The translations under genes were made by a program, and so were the position numbers. Of a DNA stretch of 64,000 nt, positions 1 to 14,510 are shown piece after piece. The stretch lies in contig CM037829.1 in NCBI GenBank assembly GCA_021234535.1, forward strand, positions 31,034,962-31,098,961, in the 5' to 3' direction. The notes beneath the pieces are model-generated. The model saw only the letters and a program-made list of their open reading frames with translations, searched no databases and was not told the DNA's origin. Each line of letters starts with the position of its first letter. Within the stretch, counting starts at the first letter, position 1. Source of the DNA: Stichopus chloronotus. Lineage: Eukaryota; Echinodermata; Holothuroidea; Aspidochirotida; Stichopodidae.

Positions 1-3000
1 CTCAGTTCTCTACTTCCAAACTTTCAACACACATACATCAACTTGTACCACAGACACACAACAATGGCATGTACATATATGTTGGCTCCAACTTGGTTAA
101 CATTTGGAAACTTTATAGGAGTCTAGATAATCCACAATCTTCCTGCCTTTCCCAAAAATAAATAAGCTTCAGGTTGCAATTCAAACATACTTTTTTCCTC
201 TTGGGAACTTGAAAGTTCCCCCCTTACTTTGAAATATTTTGGTAAGATACCACCATAAATTAACAAACCAATTTCCTCAAGGGTGACAAGTTAGTGGTTT
301 GTTGAACAGTAAAACACTTAAAGAAATGGTAAATAATAGGGGCTAACTGCTGAAAGCCATTAAATCTTGGGCTTTTTCCCTTTTGTTTGAAGATAAAATC
401 CCTCTGCCACTTTCAGGAAGCAATTAGCACTAGAAAAAGTTGGGAGGATTAGAGGCTGTGACTTCAAAGTATTTCATGCCTTTGTAAAAATCCGGAGAGT
501 GACGAAATAGGTCAGTGTACTGAAGTTGCGAGGATTTCATGCAGCCAGCTTGAAAAAAAAAGACTGACTGACTGGCGACATCCCAGATGAACACAGTAGA
601 ACTGCCTTCACAAATTGAAGTCCCAAACTCACAAAGCCATTTAATTTAATAGGTCCTAAAAATGAGATGGAACAGATTTGGGACAGTCATCTAGAGTGGC
701 TCATGCACTCTTTTACCAATCAGAGCAACAATGTCACAAATTTAGAGGTATAATTTAGCACAACAGCAGAAAAACCCACAATAATGCACTCCTAGCCCAA
801 AGGTGTTACGGGTATTTCACTAAACTGCAACGAACATGGCTGTATTAGCTGACACGACACTGCATTCAGAGGATCAAGCTATGACAGTCACTACAACGCT
901 GCCACTCTCAGAAGGTGGGGCCTATTCACACGGAAATTTCTGTTCGAATAAGGACACATGGAAGCACTATTCACACGGAAATTGATTGAAATGTTGCTTT
1001 GCTCCATGTGGACTAACTTACATGTTTCTATGGTCAAAATTGAAAAAAAAAGTCACCAGCCCCCGAAATCAATTCCTGTAAGGACTGTGAAGAGCGGGTG
1101 AATTACCGTGGGTGCATGCATTTAGGAAATTATGAATACGAATCAGTGTTGACATGCAAACGTACACCGTACCATACACGAACATGCATCGATATACGTA
1201 CAGTAATGAGAGACATGGGTCTGTACAAACTAACATAGCATACAAACGTAGCGAGCGCTCCCACTTGGTTTTCGTCATGCGAATTGTGACTACAGGTATG
1301 CTTATTTACACGAAACTTTCCGGTTGAATAGTCTAATTCTGTACAGCTAATTTCTGACTGACAGTTCACAGCTGTACAAGCAATGAGTTCGTGCGAAACC
1401 CCTAATTTACAGGTGATAGGGTTTGCATTGAGTACTGCAATGGCCTCCGCAGCAAAGTCAAGTTTCATCAACAAGGAATCGGGAGAAGGGGGGGGCTGTT
1501 AATTCTTTTTAGGGTAGTTTCAGGTCAGTGGAAGATGATTAACCTGCAATTTTCTGCAAATGTTAACTTCTTCAGTAGTGTGAAATATTCTTCAGTGTTA
1601 AAGATAAGGGGCTGCTTAGTTCATTTATAACTTATTTTATTCGTCCAATGCTAAGAAAATCTGGACGTCTGGAGCATCTGTATCTAGGCTATCTTGCCTG
1701 AATGAACACAGCATGGGTACATTGAGCAATTTTCATTTGAAGAAAAAATAAGGCAGATCATTTAGGGCCACTGATTTTGTGTGATCACGAAAAAAAAATG
1801 GAAATTGAACTTTACTACAGAAATTCGCAGAATTGAAATATGTTGGAGAAATCTTTGAAAATACGATATTTTGATTAAAAAAAGTTAAATTAACAAATTG
1901 TACATTGTTTACAGCTGTTTTAAGTTTCCTGAATAAACTTTACAAATTGCTATCAAAGACATTAACTATAGCTTATAACGCTGCAGTATGTAGTACACAA
2001 GTCGACCCTAGCACACCAGCTGCAGGTGGCCAAAAATCCTGTTTGAATAAACCAAGCATTCCTTATGAGCGCTAGCACAGACTATGGTAATGTCAGACCT
2101 GCGAAAACAGGAGGGTAATTTAGTAACAAAAATATTTACTACTAAAGCCCCATAGTATCACAACACTACAAAGTTCTCGTTCTACAACTGAAAGATTGAA
2201 TCTCACTTTTTTAAGCTTCTGGGATTGAAAAACAGTGGTATAGATTTATACGTTTCTTTAAATAACATAAACTCTATAAGTAACGAACAGTCTGCTGTTC
2301 TTTCACAGGGAATGCAATACGCACAAATTTCTGACGTGGTTAGGCTATTTGCAAACACACCTAACTACGTTAGGACATAATTAGCCTAAATTTATGGAAG
2401 GCTGTACACCATCTCTTGTATATTTTTAATGAAAGTCTTTTGGTACATTTAAAAATACATGTAACATAGTTTGGTTTATAAGGAATATGCAACATTTTGT
2501 GAAGCACTAAGTTTTGAAGCAATATGGAAAGATTTCCTTTGATCAAAATTTTGCTAAACTACTGAAGTGGTTCCACAGCTGTTCCAAAATGGATATTAAT
2601 GCACACGTGGGCAATTTTTCCAAGAGTAACAAAATATTACGGGAACTTACAAACAACGTTTACAATGAAAAGGAGATTCAAAGAAAATGGAAAGTTGCAA
2701 ACTTTCCAAAAGAAAAAAAAAAAAAACAAGGAATAAAATGGAGGAATCTGGGAAGTGGAGAACGGATTTTCCCACTTTTGTGACACAGAAAATCAGAGTT
2801 GCCAAGTACTTATGATTATTATGAAAAACAAGCAAAAAAAAAAAACGGGAAACAGCATAAGAAAACAAACATTAAATATTTCACAAATAGTTGCATTCAC
2901 AGAACCTCTTGATCATTCATAGTCAAGTCATACACAATTCACAAAGCATACCATTTAATGCACATTTACTGTGTGCACCTGTTCCACGAAAATATCGATA

Positions 3001-6000
3001 TTATTGATATTACCCGTATTTTGAAGAAGGTATATCGATATTTTAGTTTGGAATACCTGACCCATCTTAATCGCAGCCATGGTATACATTTCGAGAAGTA
3101 CATCGTGAAGTGCAGGGAAGTGTGTTGAATTTCTGCAATGTGATATCGGCTACTGTATTCCAAATGCTATTGACATCCCTTTTTATCACATAAAAAAGAA
3201 CTTTGCAACTCTCCGCATGCTTCAGTTTCTTGGTTAAGGTAACATTATAAAAGATCAAGTTCTTTTTTAGGTGTTAAATGCAAACATCACAATGTTGTAC
3301 TTTTGTCACTGCACTTGTCAAGGTGATCAAAATAGTTTTGTTACACAAAATGGACTACAAAATGATCGTCTGTGGTGCACCATGGGGTGGAAATAACCGA
3401 TGGCATGGATAGCCAAGATGTCTGTGGTGCCCTTCTGTGACTGTCCTATGAAATAACATAGACCTGTCTCTGATTTGCGTATCTTGACTGTGCCCCTTTT
3501 CAAGTATAATTTTGAGCCCTGGCACACATGCAATATTTATAACACAGCAGTGTGACTATCTCTGTAAGCAGGCTACTGTAGATGCTATCCCTTCAACTAT
3601 GACTGCAACTTTTACTACAGTATGAAAATTACTTTTTCCTGAATTTGGACTGCATTTACAAATTTTTTGTACAGATCTATAAGAGTATCATTTTCCCAGA
3701 ATGAGTTGGTAAACATACATATACAGGCCTGTAAGAGATACACATGGAGGTATTCAATGTTGTGGCTTAAAAAAACCAATAAGCAAGAGAAAAGAAGTAG
3801 TCCACGAAGAAAGGAGTCCTTTAATACGATGTATGGATAAAACAAAAGTACAAACTTCAGAGAGGAGGGTTTCCAAGTAACTCGCACTTTTGAGTGGTAG
3901 TTAGGGAAGAAGGTGCTAGTCCACTCTGGCCTACAGCAAAGGTAGAGGCGGCATTAAAGATAGCCAGTTGTTTCTGGCACAGTAGTGAGACAGGTGTGCA
4001 TTAGTTGTGTGGAGACAGGTACGTGAAGAGGGAAGTGAATTCACAGTTTATTGCACAGATATGAGTTATCATTTTCTGTGAATGAGTTAAGCCAACATAC
4101 ATGTACAGGCAGGGAAATGAATTTCAATGTTCAAAAAAATTCAAGAGGAATACTCAGAGAGATGATGAGCTAAATGGTTTCTAAGGAACCAGAGAAGCAT
4201 CATTTAGTTTCCAGTACAATGCAGATTTGCATATTATGTAGTCTTTCCTTTTGAAGTCTGATCTTCATATCCAACAAGATGGCTATATCTTCCAGCAGTA
4301 CGTGAGACGTTCCTACCACATTCAAAGGTAAACAAACACTTCCATGCAGTTACCAATTCAAAATACTTTCATTTTTGAAGCTGCACGCAACTGATCAAAT
4401 TATTACAAACTTTGACACTCTGATGACCTAAAATTAGACGACCTTTAAAAACTGAAAGTCTAAACTTGCACATATTTCAAGTTTCCTATTTGTGATGATG
4501 TACAGATATTTTACTGTACCACATGAAAATCATGTTTCATAAATTGATACTACTGCATAATTCATGGATCTTCATGATGCAATTACAACTGCTGTTATAT
4601 CCATCAAGGAGTGCAATAGTCAGTACTTTACTGGAACTGGCCAAATTTAGGGTTAATACCATACATGTCATAAAAATTCTAAGCTTTTTAACTTCCATTT
4701 ACAAATACTGTATTCTTCACTAAGTGTATTGGATCATCTCACAACAGTGGGAACTCAAATCGCTTACTGTCAGTCACAGTTTATAACTTGCTGCTCAGCC
4801 TTACTTTGTCCACGAACATAAACAGCATTTTGAATAATCTGACTACAAGATGAAAATAAAATAATCTCAGTAACAGTAGGAACTAGGAAGTTGAGACATC
4901 CTAATTAAAGCTCTTAGTTTTCCTCAATTCAATGTTAATTTGAAACATTTGGCAGCTTGAGAGCTAATTTATCATTACCTCAACCAATACCAAAATGCCT
5001 CTTCAGAACTAATTGCAATAACACTCGATGAATGTGTGGCTGAATGGAAACATGTACAGAGATGGTGCCAGACACTGTAGTATAACTTACATAACTTTAC
5101 CTTTCTTATGCAAATAAAATGACATACTTTACGTGAAAACAATTAAAACATACCTTGCTCAGGAAATAACAATTTCCTAACATTTTCTTGTTAGTAGAAA
5201 GTATGGGACCAATCCGAAAACAGGGAAAACTACTCTGAGGGCATTTTGCGAAATTGTTACAATCGGTGAGATGACAAAAGTTGAGCCTAAAGTTCAGCAA
5301 AGAAAACCATTGGATAGTTTCTTTTCTTTTGTTTTTTTTTCTCTTTTTTTTTTGTCTTTCCTTTTTTTGTGTTGGTTTAACAGGGTCAAAGTGAAATAAT
5401 CCCAATCATGTACCGCTGCAGGAAACGATAGGCCGACACGACTGCAAGCAAAGGATGGACTGATAAAGATCTGATGAGATAACCAGTCCCGGTCGGTCAG
5501 AAACGGAAAAGAACAGGTCAACAATCCATTCGTATTGTCTAACGAATCACATATGGCCAGTGGACACCTGCCTTGCACAACAGCCACACGCGCAGTCATC
5601 ACTACAGAAAATGTACGTGTCAGGGATTACACTTTGATACCAGTTTCAATGGAAGGGAGGAGGGAGAGAAAAAGGAGGTGGGTGGATAAAAGACAAACTG
5701 GGTTGACAACTTTCCAGGAATTTTTAATAGAAAAAGGTGGCGAATGCATACAGATTGATGCACTGCTGTGTGACCCACAGCTGTGGTCTAAATCATGAGT
5801 GCATTGCAACAGTGAGGTGATTTTTGTAATACGCATAAACGCATAACGTAATAACATTTGAGGAAACAAACTGATTTCCAGGAGTGATAAGAAGGGGGGG
5901 GGAGATTTTGTTTCGATGATTTCCTGATGAATACCCAGGGCTTGAACTGCACGATCTGATCACGTAATGCGACCAAGTTAAACGTTACATGTTCCCTTGA

Positions 6001-7614
6001 CTGACGTCAGGCATTATACCTTTTAAGTGTATGTACTCCAAATGCACTGAAATTGCGATATGTGCACAATATGTGCACAATTGTTGCACACTGGCCAAAA
6101 CTTTCCTCTTGCATATTATCACAACACAACATTACACTCACTACATACTGTACCCTAATACCAAAAGACTAACAAATTGGTGTATTTTGTCACAAACCAG
6201 AATGATTCATCAAAGATGTGTTCAAGTTTCTGTCAAACATACTGCACATCAATCTGACAAGAAGGCCTTTGTGCTCCTCCTCTGTAAACCAATGTGTCAC
6301 AGATATGACCTTGAAAAAAAAACAAAACATGAGGCATAGAACTTGAATGCAGAGTCTTCAATGCTCACAGCCTACAGTCACACACACACACAGACAGACA
6401 CATGACCATAGTTGTATACATCAACAGGTAATCCACACAAATGGAGACAAAAAGCCTTGGCATACAGTCATACATCCCACGCAGCTTTTGCAGTCACCAC
6501 ATACTGTACTGTAACACTCACCTCAAATCACTGTGAGGGGTGTGATTTTATGAACGCCTAGATAAAGAATGGAGAACTCATATACATAATTTTTGCTGAA
6601 TAAAGCAGCATACCTACTGTACAGTACTACACCACACTCCTTAATATCCTGAGAGGTGTGACAGTTTGCCAACCTGAAGAAAAATGATATAACACAAGGC
6701 CTGTACAGAAGTTAATTTAACATGAGCTTAAAAGTTATCAAGCAACCCTTTCTGTTGTCTGAAGGATTCACACAAACTGTGCTTGTTTGACACAAGGAAG
6801 TGGATTTTGAACTACTACTAAACAGTACTGCACTGCAAGCACAACCTTTGTTGTATGTATCTGTATCTAAAGTAACTATTAAAACTGTAGAGAGATAAAC
6901 TTAAAAGGTCTATAACCTTTGAAAATGACTGAGGGATATGTGTATTTTACTGTATAGATCAACGGAAAAAGGACAAAACCAGATTTTCCAACCAATGTAA
7001 CTACAAACTGGGTCTTTCCAGAAATTTACTGTACCCTTTGAGATGAATGTAGGCCACCCACTCACCAGGAACAGAGAAAGGAAAGAAACTCGAGATAGGA
7101 ACCACAATTGACAAAAATTCTAAAACATCAGTGGTTGACTGTTCTTGCTAGAGTACCTCTCTGAAACCAGGAGAATGCCTTCCTTTTCTTTGTCCAATCA
7201 AACCTCATGACTGTGAAGATAATTCTCTCACTGTATCAGGGTGCACGGCATCTCTCAACAGCTACAGAAAAATCCATTAATGGCTATCAAGGTTTCCCTT
7301 TTCTTTTTTAAGACTGTTATTTTTGCCATTCAGCAGGAGACAACCAGGCTGTGAGAAGTCACCCATGATGTGAACGCAGGATATTATTCCATAATTTCCC
7401 ACGAAAAAGCCATTTGTAGCCCAGTTTTTCGGTGCATGACATGAAATGTACTACATCAGTTAGTTGCTAGTGTAGTACTTCATTTTTGACATGATAAAAG
7501 CAACAGCCATTTGAAGACCAGTTTCAGTGTACTGTAGCTGTATGTCATGAAATAAACTGTGTAGGTACATGGCGCTTACAGGCTTACTTCATATCAACTT
7601 AATAAGTTTCCGTT
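1..7614. other. Gene-poor AT-rich DNA
   Basis: I see no gene I can support here. Open frames are short, lack recognisable motifs and overlap on both strands. The stretch holds poly(A)/poly(T) runs (for example near 5330 and 2710), a short CA/CAGA microsatellite near 6383-6403, and a 17-base direct repeat (ctattcacacggaaatt) near 920 and 967. It could be an intron or 5' flank of a minus-strand gene whose possible first exon lies at 15.2-15.4 kb, but that is inference. Confidence 0.5.
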
Positions 7615-7828
7615 GTGCAGGTCAATGGTTAATACCTTGTGGTAAAATGTGTCTGGTCACAGATTCGCAATCAGTGATTTCGATCGTCAATTACCGAAAC
7701 ACTGATGCATCAGTTGTGTGTCAAATGTTAAGAGTCTCTTAGTTTGATCACGTACCATCGACATACAAGAAATGCTTGACAGGGGTGGCAAATTATCAAA
7801 ATTTTGTGAACCCAATCAATGAGCTGGT
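7615..7828 (+). mobile_element. TTAA-MITE family A, 3' fragment
   Basis: This matches the right-hand part of the complete copies at 38476-38811 and 51938-52308. They share the words GTGTCTGGTCACAGATT, CAGTTGTGTGTCA and TCTTAGTTTGA. It ends in an AGCTGGTT terminal repeat followed by TTAA at 7829-7832. The left half is missing. A non-autonomous DNA transposon is the simplest reading; no coding capacity is visible. Confidence 0.55.
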
Positions 7829-10477
7829 TTAAAAGGAGTACACAGTTTAACAACATCACGGTGAAAAATTATTATACAAGATATTTAAAAACAGAGGGCA
7901 TTTTGCTACTGTACGTGTGCATAATAATTTGGAAACAAGCAGAGACATCGCAATTAATATTTTCCAAATCTTTCAGTCATATACAGGGTACAGTGCTTAT
8001 TAATTCCACAGAAAATAGCACTGACTACCAGCAGTCCAGTACACACACATGTGCGGAACAGTACACTTGACAGCTGAAGCCTGATACTATAGGCCTACAC
8101 TACATCAACGAGATACTGTAGCACCACTACTGTGCAATCACTTCAATGAATTGATATGTACAGTATTTTTCTGAAAAAAATTTATTTCCGACAAATTTCA
8201 ATCTTCTCTCGACCATCTGCACCACTTTTTACATTATGCGCAACTTTCAAAGCAAAGACTAGGAAAATCAAGGACTAATTTCCACACATTCCTTTTCTTC
8301 CTCAAAATTTCAGCATTCAGTGTGTTCAATCAAGTGTAACGATGACACAGCTGCACAACACAGCATATACAAGCACACGTGCCCACTGGTGACAAATGGT
8401 GGTGGAATTTTCTTTGTTCTGCATTCCAGCCTGACTGCATCAATATTGTACAAAAACCCACAAGTCCTCATATCAATCCATGGATATGCACAGTACAAGA
8501 AACTGAACTCTTATTATATGGAGGTCACAGATACAAATCCTGGGACCAAAATGCTGTATCTGAAATAGTCAAATGTACTGTGGACTGGTGTACAAACAAT
8601 GAGTGTTTATGAGTGCTATACTGTAGTATGAATTATTTTTGGAGGTGAAAGATTAGGGGCTCTCATCAACAAGGTGAAGCCCAGTTGAACAGAATGTTTT
8701 ATCTCTCAAGGAAGGAAATTATACTTTAGAGAGAATGGAAAACATTCAATAGCCGTTTTTGTAAATAAAACTTTATTTTAAGTTGCTTAGGTAAACAATG
8801 CAGCCATAAAATGTTCTGCTACAGTACAGTGTACAGAATTCCCACTGAACTGACATTACAGTGTGTTATGCAATGCGCAATCTCCGATGTTGCTGTGATA
8901 GTCGTGGCACACTTGTACATGTACTTATAAACTCCCTGATTGCTAACTCTTTGCAGTGGGTTAGTATGTAATAGCCCCCCACGGCTGCAGGGTTAGTGGC
9001 AGCATGCTCACGGTCATCAGCATTCTCTGACCTATGAAAGGCATCACATGTGTGTTGCTCAGCTAGAGTTTAAATTTGATTATATCTGGTGACAAGTACA
9101 ATATTCCCATGTGAAAACGAGGAGCCTTAGCTCTACTAGTGAACTTTTACTTTCTCCCCACAGTAGACCACAAAGGTCGATCTAAGGTCATCAGATACTA
9201 CTCACCTGAGAGTGCCGAGTGCGTCGAATAGTAAAGGAGGTGGCAGTGCAGTGCCCCTGCTTCATCACTGTACCGTAGGGTGTGTACAAATGTAACAAAT
9301 ATGATAATAAATTGGCATGCCATTTTTACAATGATGTACTGTAATTTGAAATTTAGCACTGTTAATTCTACTACAGCTCATTATGAGCTACAGCAGGCCT
9401 AATCATTAGCCTAACTTTTTTATTTTCAATAGTTACTTGATTCAATATTCATATAGGTAAAAGTTAACAGTACTGAAATATTACAGTATGTATGTGTATG
9501 ATTCACCGTGCAACAATGTGCGACATTGGCAGAAGTAAATTGTCAGATGAAATAATACAGCCACAACTTGACATTGACTGTCAAAAATAATTATGCTTAT
9601 GTTCTCTTACGTACTATGTTTGGATCTTTAGTGAACAAAGGAACTGTAGAGCCTAGCGGAGGAAGTGTTCAATGAAGTTAATAATTCCTAAACCATTCAC
9701 TATCCTATCCTGTGCCAATAATATTAAGGCGCCGCATGATTATGTGTAGGTACCGTGTACACCATTCTGTACGAAATTGACTGTGAAAGTGCAACATGAC
9801 TGCGTGGGATAATACTTTACTCTCGAATGCTATAACTATGATTATAGTACTTTAAAGGAGGATAGTTGTGACATATATTTTACATAACTTTTTGCACTCT
9901 CTTACTCCAAATTGCATATGAGCTAATCTCCTTAACAGATTTGGGGTAAAAATAATCTGCCGATGGCAAATGGCAAATTCTATCAGCAACTACAGGTACC
10001 CCCCTCCACGATAGAGAGAAAAACAAACATTTTTTTTTTTTCTTACGTTGACGTCCGGTAGATAATATCCATGATGTGTTTTATGCCTCACGATACCTTA
10101 ATAAGGAAGTTTGCATGGTTAAAAGGTCATCAATGTTTATGTGCTGTAAACTCTGTAAATAGAACACTGACAACCTTCAACCAACAACATTCCATCTACA
10201 AAACTTAAGGTACAAGAGAGCCATAAAACGCAATGCACTAAACAATGAAAGGGAAATAAAGTATGTATGTCACATATGTCTATCCTCCTTTAATTACTGA
10301 CCACCTCTGAAAGAGCAAGTTCACAATTTACAGGTCATAGAAACATGTTCCCTGTCACATTTGCTTTGTAAGATACATGTACAGTACAGTATTCAGACAT
10401 ACCGTACTGTACTTGCGGGAGGAGGACATGATTTGTCATAACAGCCACGGTTTCAGGAAGTTTAGTTTAGGCGGAAC
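7829..10477. other. Gap with no recognised gene
   Basis: No exon-like segment or named element was recognised. The stretch is AT-rich, with many TACTGTA/TACAGTA words and a poly(T) run near 10030. The overlapping frames at 8310-8612 lie on both strands and look random. Confidence 0.4.
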
Positions 10478-10765
10478 ACAAAGAGTCAAAAAGAAAAGAA
10501 ACATGAATATCGCTCCAGTGTAAGAGCCTGGCTACTACTGTACATGATGGAATAGGTTGATATTACAAAACAGAAATTACTATGTTGTTGAGTTGTTAAA
10601 TCTAAAGTTCTAACATCTACATACAAAGAGTTAAAAAAAGAAACATGGATATACCACTCCAAGTGTAAGAGCCTAGCTACAGTACTGCATAATGGAATAG
10701 GTTGATAAACAGGAAATATGTTTAATAAGTTGTTGAGTTGTTAAGTGCTAAAATCTAAACACAAC
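10478..10765. repeat. Tandem duplication, 145 bp period, two copies
   Basis: Two adjacent copies start at 10478 and 10623. Both begin ACAAAGAGT(C/T)AAA and share GTAAGAGCCT(G/A)GCTAC, ATGGAATAGGTTGAT and GTTGTTGAGTTGTTAA. They differ by small substitutions and indels, so the duplication is not recent. No coding sequence is seen in it. Confidence 0.8.
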
Positions 10766-11321
10766 TACAGTATTTCAAAACAGTGGATCAAAATGAAAGA
10801 AACAGTCTCATATAAAGGTACTGTTAAACTCAAAGATAATGAAATATCAAAACCATTTGTAAAATATCAAGAGTAATTGTGAGATATTATTGAAACTAGT
10901 TTTGAGACAAAAAATATCAGTTACTGTACAATGGAAAAGAAATAAACTATTTGAAAAGCCCTTCAACTGCAGGAGAGAATTTACAAATGCATTGTGTTCC
11001 TTAGGCAAAAAACTTAAATAAAATCTAGACGTAAATATTCCAACTTATGCCTACTGTGTGCAAAGTGTGTGCACAAAAACTGGTTACAGATGTCCAATTG
11101 TACTGCCTGGTTGTATTTTTTTTTTTTTTTAAATACCGTGAAAGCATAGTTGTCAATCACTGCTTTGTTCAAAGAATCAAGTACTGTCAACTTCAACAAA
11201 GTAGATTAGATAGTATAAAGAGTACATGCTAAGGTTGTGTTACCTAAACCCAGGTGACTTACTGTAAACTCTTAATTACTGTGTGCAATAAGCACCAAAT
11301 AACATGAACAAAGGATCTTAA
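10766..11321. other. Gap with no recognised gene
   Basis: No supported feature. It contains a poly(T) run near 11117-11131, with short open frames on both strands around it that I treat as chance. Confidence 0.4.
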
Positions 11322-11500
11322 AGAGGCTCATTGAGTTGATATATTGTTCATTTTGTGACATGTTTGAAGGAAACAGTTGCATGCCAATACTTCTAATTAG
11401 CCTCATTAATCATGCATCTGTCCCTACTTTGCTTGAAAATGTGAGAAATTGTAATTTCTATGAACAGGGGTTGCCTGCAGTATGCTTAGTACTGTGTGCC
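11322..11500 (+). mobile_element. TTAA-MITE family A, 5' fragment
   Basis: It begins AGAGGCTCATTGAGTTGAT directly after TTAA (11318-11321), matching the left end of the copies at 38476 and 51938. It also shares CAATACTT(C/T)TAATTAG, CATTAATCAT and the GTGAGA..TTGTA stretch. Similarity fades after about 11500, so the right end is lost. Confidence 0.6.
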
Positions 11501-12644
11501 TATAGTATACTTAGTACTCCTCCATTATTAATCACATGCAGCCACTTCTATGAATTCAACTAATCCCTAATGTGATACTGTATTTAACAGCATCTATAAA
11601 CAGTGGTAAAAAAAGATTCACAAAAACAGAATCCTCCTGTGTGTTGCTTCGGTAATACACACATGTACAAGTGTACAATAAAACCCACTGACAAACTGAA
11701 ACTTGGCAAAACAACCAGTGTTACAGTAGGTTTCAAATTCAGAAACTGGTCTTATTATTAAAACTCCAGACTTTTTATCATTATCTGTAACATATGCATT
11801 GTTGACTGTGTAACACAAGGTGAGTTTCCAAAGAATGCAAAGCAGAAACTTGTACTTTCTCAACTTTTATCTCAACATTTTAGACCTAGGGGTTGCCTTG
11901 AGTTAGATTAAAATTTCTAAAGATATGATATTTTAGTCATTATTATTTGCAAACTCTCAGTGATGGACACAAAATGTTGTGCTGCTTTAAATAATTACAT
12001 GTTGTCCCACAAAATAATCTGGGATGACATTTGACACCATACTGTATGTGGTGCAAGTGAACTGGATCACAGTGAAACAGACGGTAGCGTACAACTGGAA
12101 ATTTCAAACTATCATCCGGATTCCTGAATAAGAATTACAAAGGAAACCTAAAGTATGCTGCAATCTACAAGATTGGTGTTTGATCCTTTAATATCAGCCT
12201 ACTGATAATACAAGGCCAGAGGTCAAATTGAACATGATACAGTAATATTGCTCTAATAAGATCCACACCGTAATTTACAAGTACTGCTGCAGCATACAGT
12301 ACTTAAATTGTCAAGAGAGGTACCCTGCCATATCAATCTGTGTTTTACAAAACATAATATTAACAGCAGAGCATTACCAACTAATTGACATGCCTAAGCA
12401 ACAGTGAGACAGTACACACCACAGGGTCCATGTTACTCTCAGTGGCATGACCAAGGGGTGGGAAGGGGGTAATGGGGTTATTTGTCTCGTAGTCAGAACT
12501 TTTGGATCTCCTCGAGTTGCCATCCCTTCCACTCAGCTGCAGTGACCTGAGAAATAAATATATGACTACAGTTCATGTCTATTCCCTATAATATTCAAAC
12601 TACCTTTCTGTTTAAGGAATCCATAAGACTTAAGTTTTGACCCA
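11501..12644. other. Gap with no recognised gene
   Basis: Nothing coding or repeated was recognised. The minus-strand frame at 11618-11863 has no motif and no splice-supported context. Confidence 0.4.
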
Positions 12645-12910
12645 GAGATAAAACCTCAGAGCTTCCAGGGGCTTCAGCCCCTGAACTCGTTACAGGCTTT
12701 GGATCTGAACCAGGGATGTTGATTTTTTTTCCTGGGTCCATAAGTTTTCATGTTTGAAGTACTGTATACCTATCCTTAGATTTAATTTTTCACCAACAGA
12801 TATGTTACAACCTTGGAGCTTTCTATGGGCTTTGCCTCTGAACCCCCATTGGGACTTTGCCCATGGACCCCACCAGGGGACCTGAGATGGGTCTGTGGAT
12901 CCCATATACT
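12645..12910. repeat. Degenerate GGGGCTTCAGCCCC-type repeat
   Basis: Two related GC-rich stretches stand out, near 12659-12712 (CCAGGGGCTTCAGCCCCTGA) and 12816-12902 (GAGCTTTCTATGGGCTTTGCC, CTGAACCCCC, ACCAGGGGACC). They look like units of a dispersed element with short inverted words. The family is not identified. Confidence 0.35.
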
Positions 12911-14019
12911 AGACTTGCACTGTTCACTCCATTTTGTGCTATACTTTTTGCCCTCCATTTGCCAAAATCCTAAACTCAAATCCTGGTGCTGACACTGCTT
13001 ACTCTGCCACATAGTCTGCCTTTTAAAACCATACTATAAGATCTTCAAGATGGCAGATATTGTTGATCCAAGTTGTGCTTGATAACAACTTGCGAACAGA
13101 CAGCCCAGTGAATTATCATAGGCCTGTAATTACCTTATAATTCTTGTAGAGTAACTGCTACTGATTGGAGAGTAGTTAAGCCCCCATCGAAATGTGTATC
13201 TCAAGTTTTACTGAGGCTATTTTATAATTTTAAAAATTGTTTCACAGTGCAGCACTTGCTACACAGTCAAACAAACCATCACCAGACCAAAATATCTCTT
13301 TTTACCAACACATCGCTGTGGCAAGTTTCCCTTGTGTTTTGGGGAGTATGAGGCGGTGAGGGCGAATTACCTGATGCCACCATGAATTTTGGGTTCAAGT
13401 CCATACTTAGATTCTTCAAGAATGGGTTATTCTAGGATTCTTACCATGATATAAAAATGTGAGGCAGTAATTACGGTATTTTTTGGCGAGGTGGTCTTAA
13501 AAAGTTGCGAGGCGCTCGCCTCCACAATTAAGTACCAGGGGAAACCCTGCTGTGCTATTATGATACAGTGCAGTTCACTACACCAATTCAAGCATCACAG
13601 AGACCAAGGAGAAGGAATCGATTTGAAACTTCCAGGAGGAAATGTGAGAACATGAGAATGTGGAAGGACCGATTCAGGAAAGGTACAGCTGCAGAATACC
13701 GCCCCAATGGATAACAGTCATTATAAGTACTGTAACACATACCACTGAGGCTCTGGAGTCACTGCAACTATGACTGTCAGACTGTGCCTCCACTCTTAGG
13801 GCTCCTGATTTTTTCAAGTTTTAACCGCAGAAAATCGTGAAAAAAACCCTTCTTACAGAAATTGACGGAATTTACCAATTTCAGTTCGTAATTTAGATAC
13901 ATACATTTCTATAAAAATAGTAACAAAGTGTATGTAAGCTGTGCATCTACTGCAAGATTTCTGTATAACGTTGACGATTGTCATCGATGAAAATATCGAA
14001 ATGCAACGTGAAACCTGAG
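12911..14019. other. Gap with no recognised gene
   Basis: No supported gene. The words AGGCGCTCGCCTCC and GAGGCGGTGAGGGCG near 13350-13520 resemble transposon flanks, but no boundary could be set. Confidence 0.3.
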
Positions 14020-14510
14020 ACCTAAGACCATGATGTGCCTTCACCCTCAAAGTAACACTGACAGTACCTTCAAATACATCCACTCCGACCACGACTGCCC
14101 ATCCACTCTTGGAATAATGTTCATATGTCATGCCTGATACTTCCACTGCATTTATGAATGCGCCGCCACTCCCAGAGTAGTATTGCTGCTTGATGGATGA
14201 CAACTGTACATCCACTGTAGCTATGCCTCCACTTTACCTTGATATACCTACACTGCGACTGTGATAGCCCCTCCACATGTACATCCACTGCGACCTCAAC
14301 TGCGCCTCCACTCTCAAAGTGCCTTGATGTACAGTACATGATCCTCGAAGAAACTGCCTGTACGACGGAGTATGGCCAACAACGTCTTTAATTCCATGAT
14401 GAATATACATACACTGCGACTATGACTGAGTCTCCACTCTCTGAATGACATAACCTTGATGTATGACATATGTCCACTGTGACTAACATAGTACCAAATA
14501 CCTCAACTCC
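14020..14510. repeat. Degenerate tandem repeat, unit about 60-75 bp
   Basis: Variants of ACATCCACTGCGACTATGAC, TGCGCCTCCACTCTCAAAG and ACCTTGATGTA recur about six times with drift in length and order. The minus-strand frames that cross the block (13853-14215 and 14121-14339) are by-products of the repeat. A related piece occurs upstream near 13741-13800. Confidence 0.6.

Noticed and set aside
1130..1474. 114-codon minus-strand frame
   Set aside because: No recognisable motif and overlaps another frame on the same strand. Amino-acid make-up looks random.
13853..14339. Minus-strand frames of 120 and 72 codons
   Set aside because: They cross a degenerate tandem repeat and have no protein motif or splice support.
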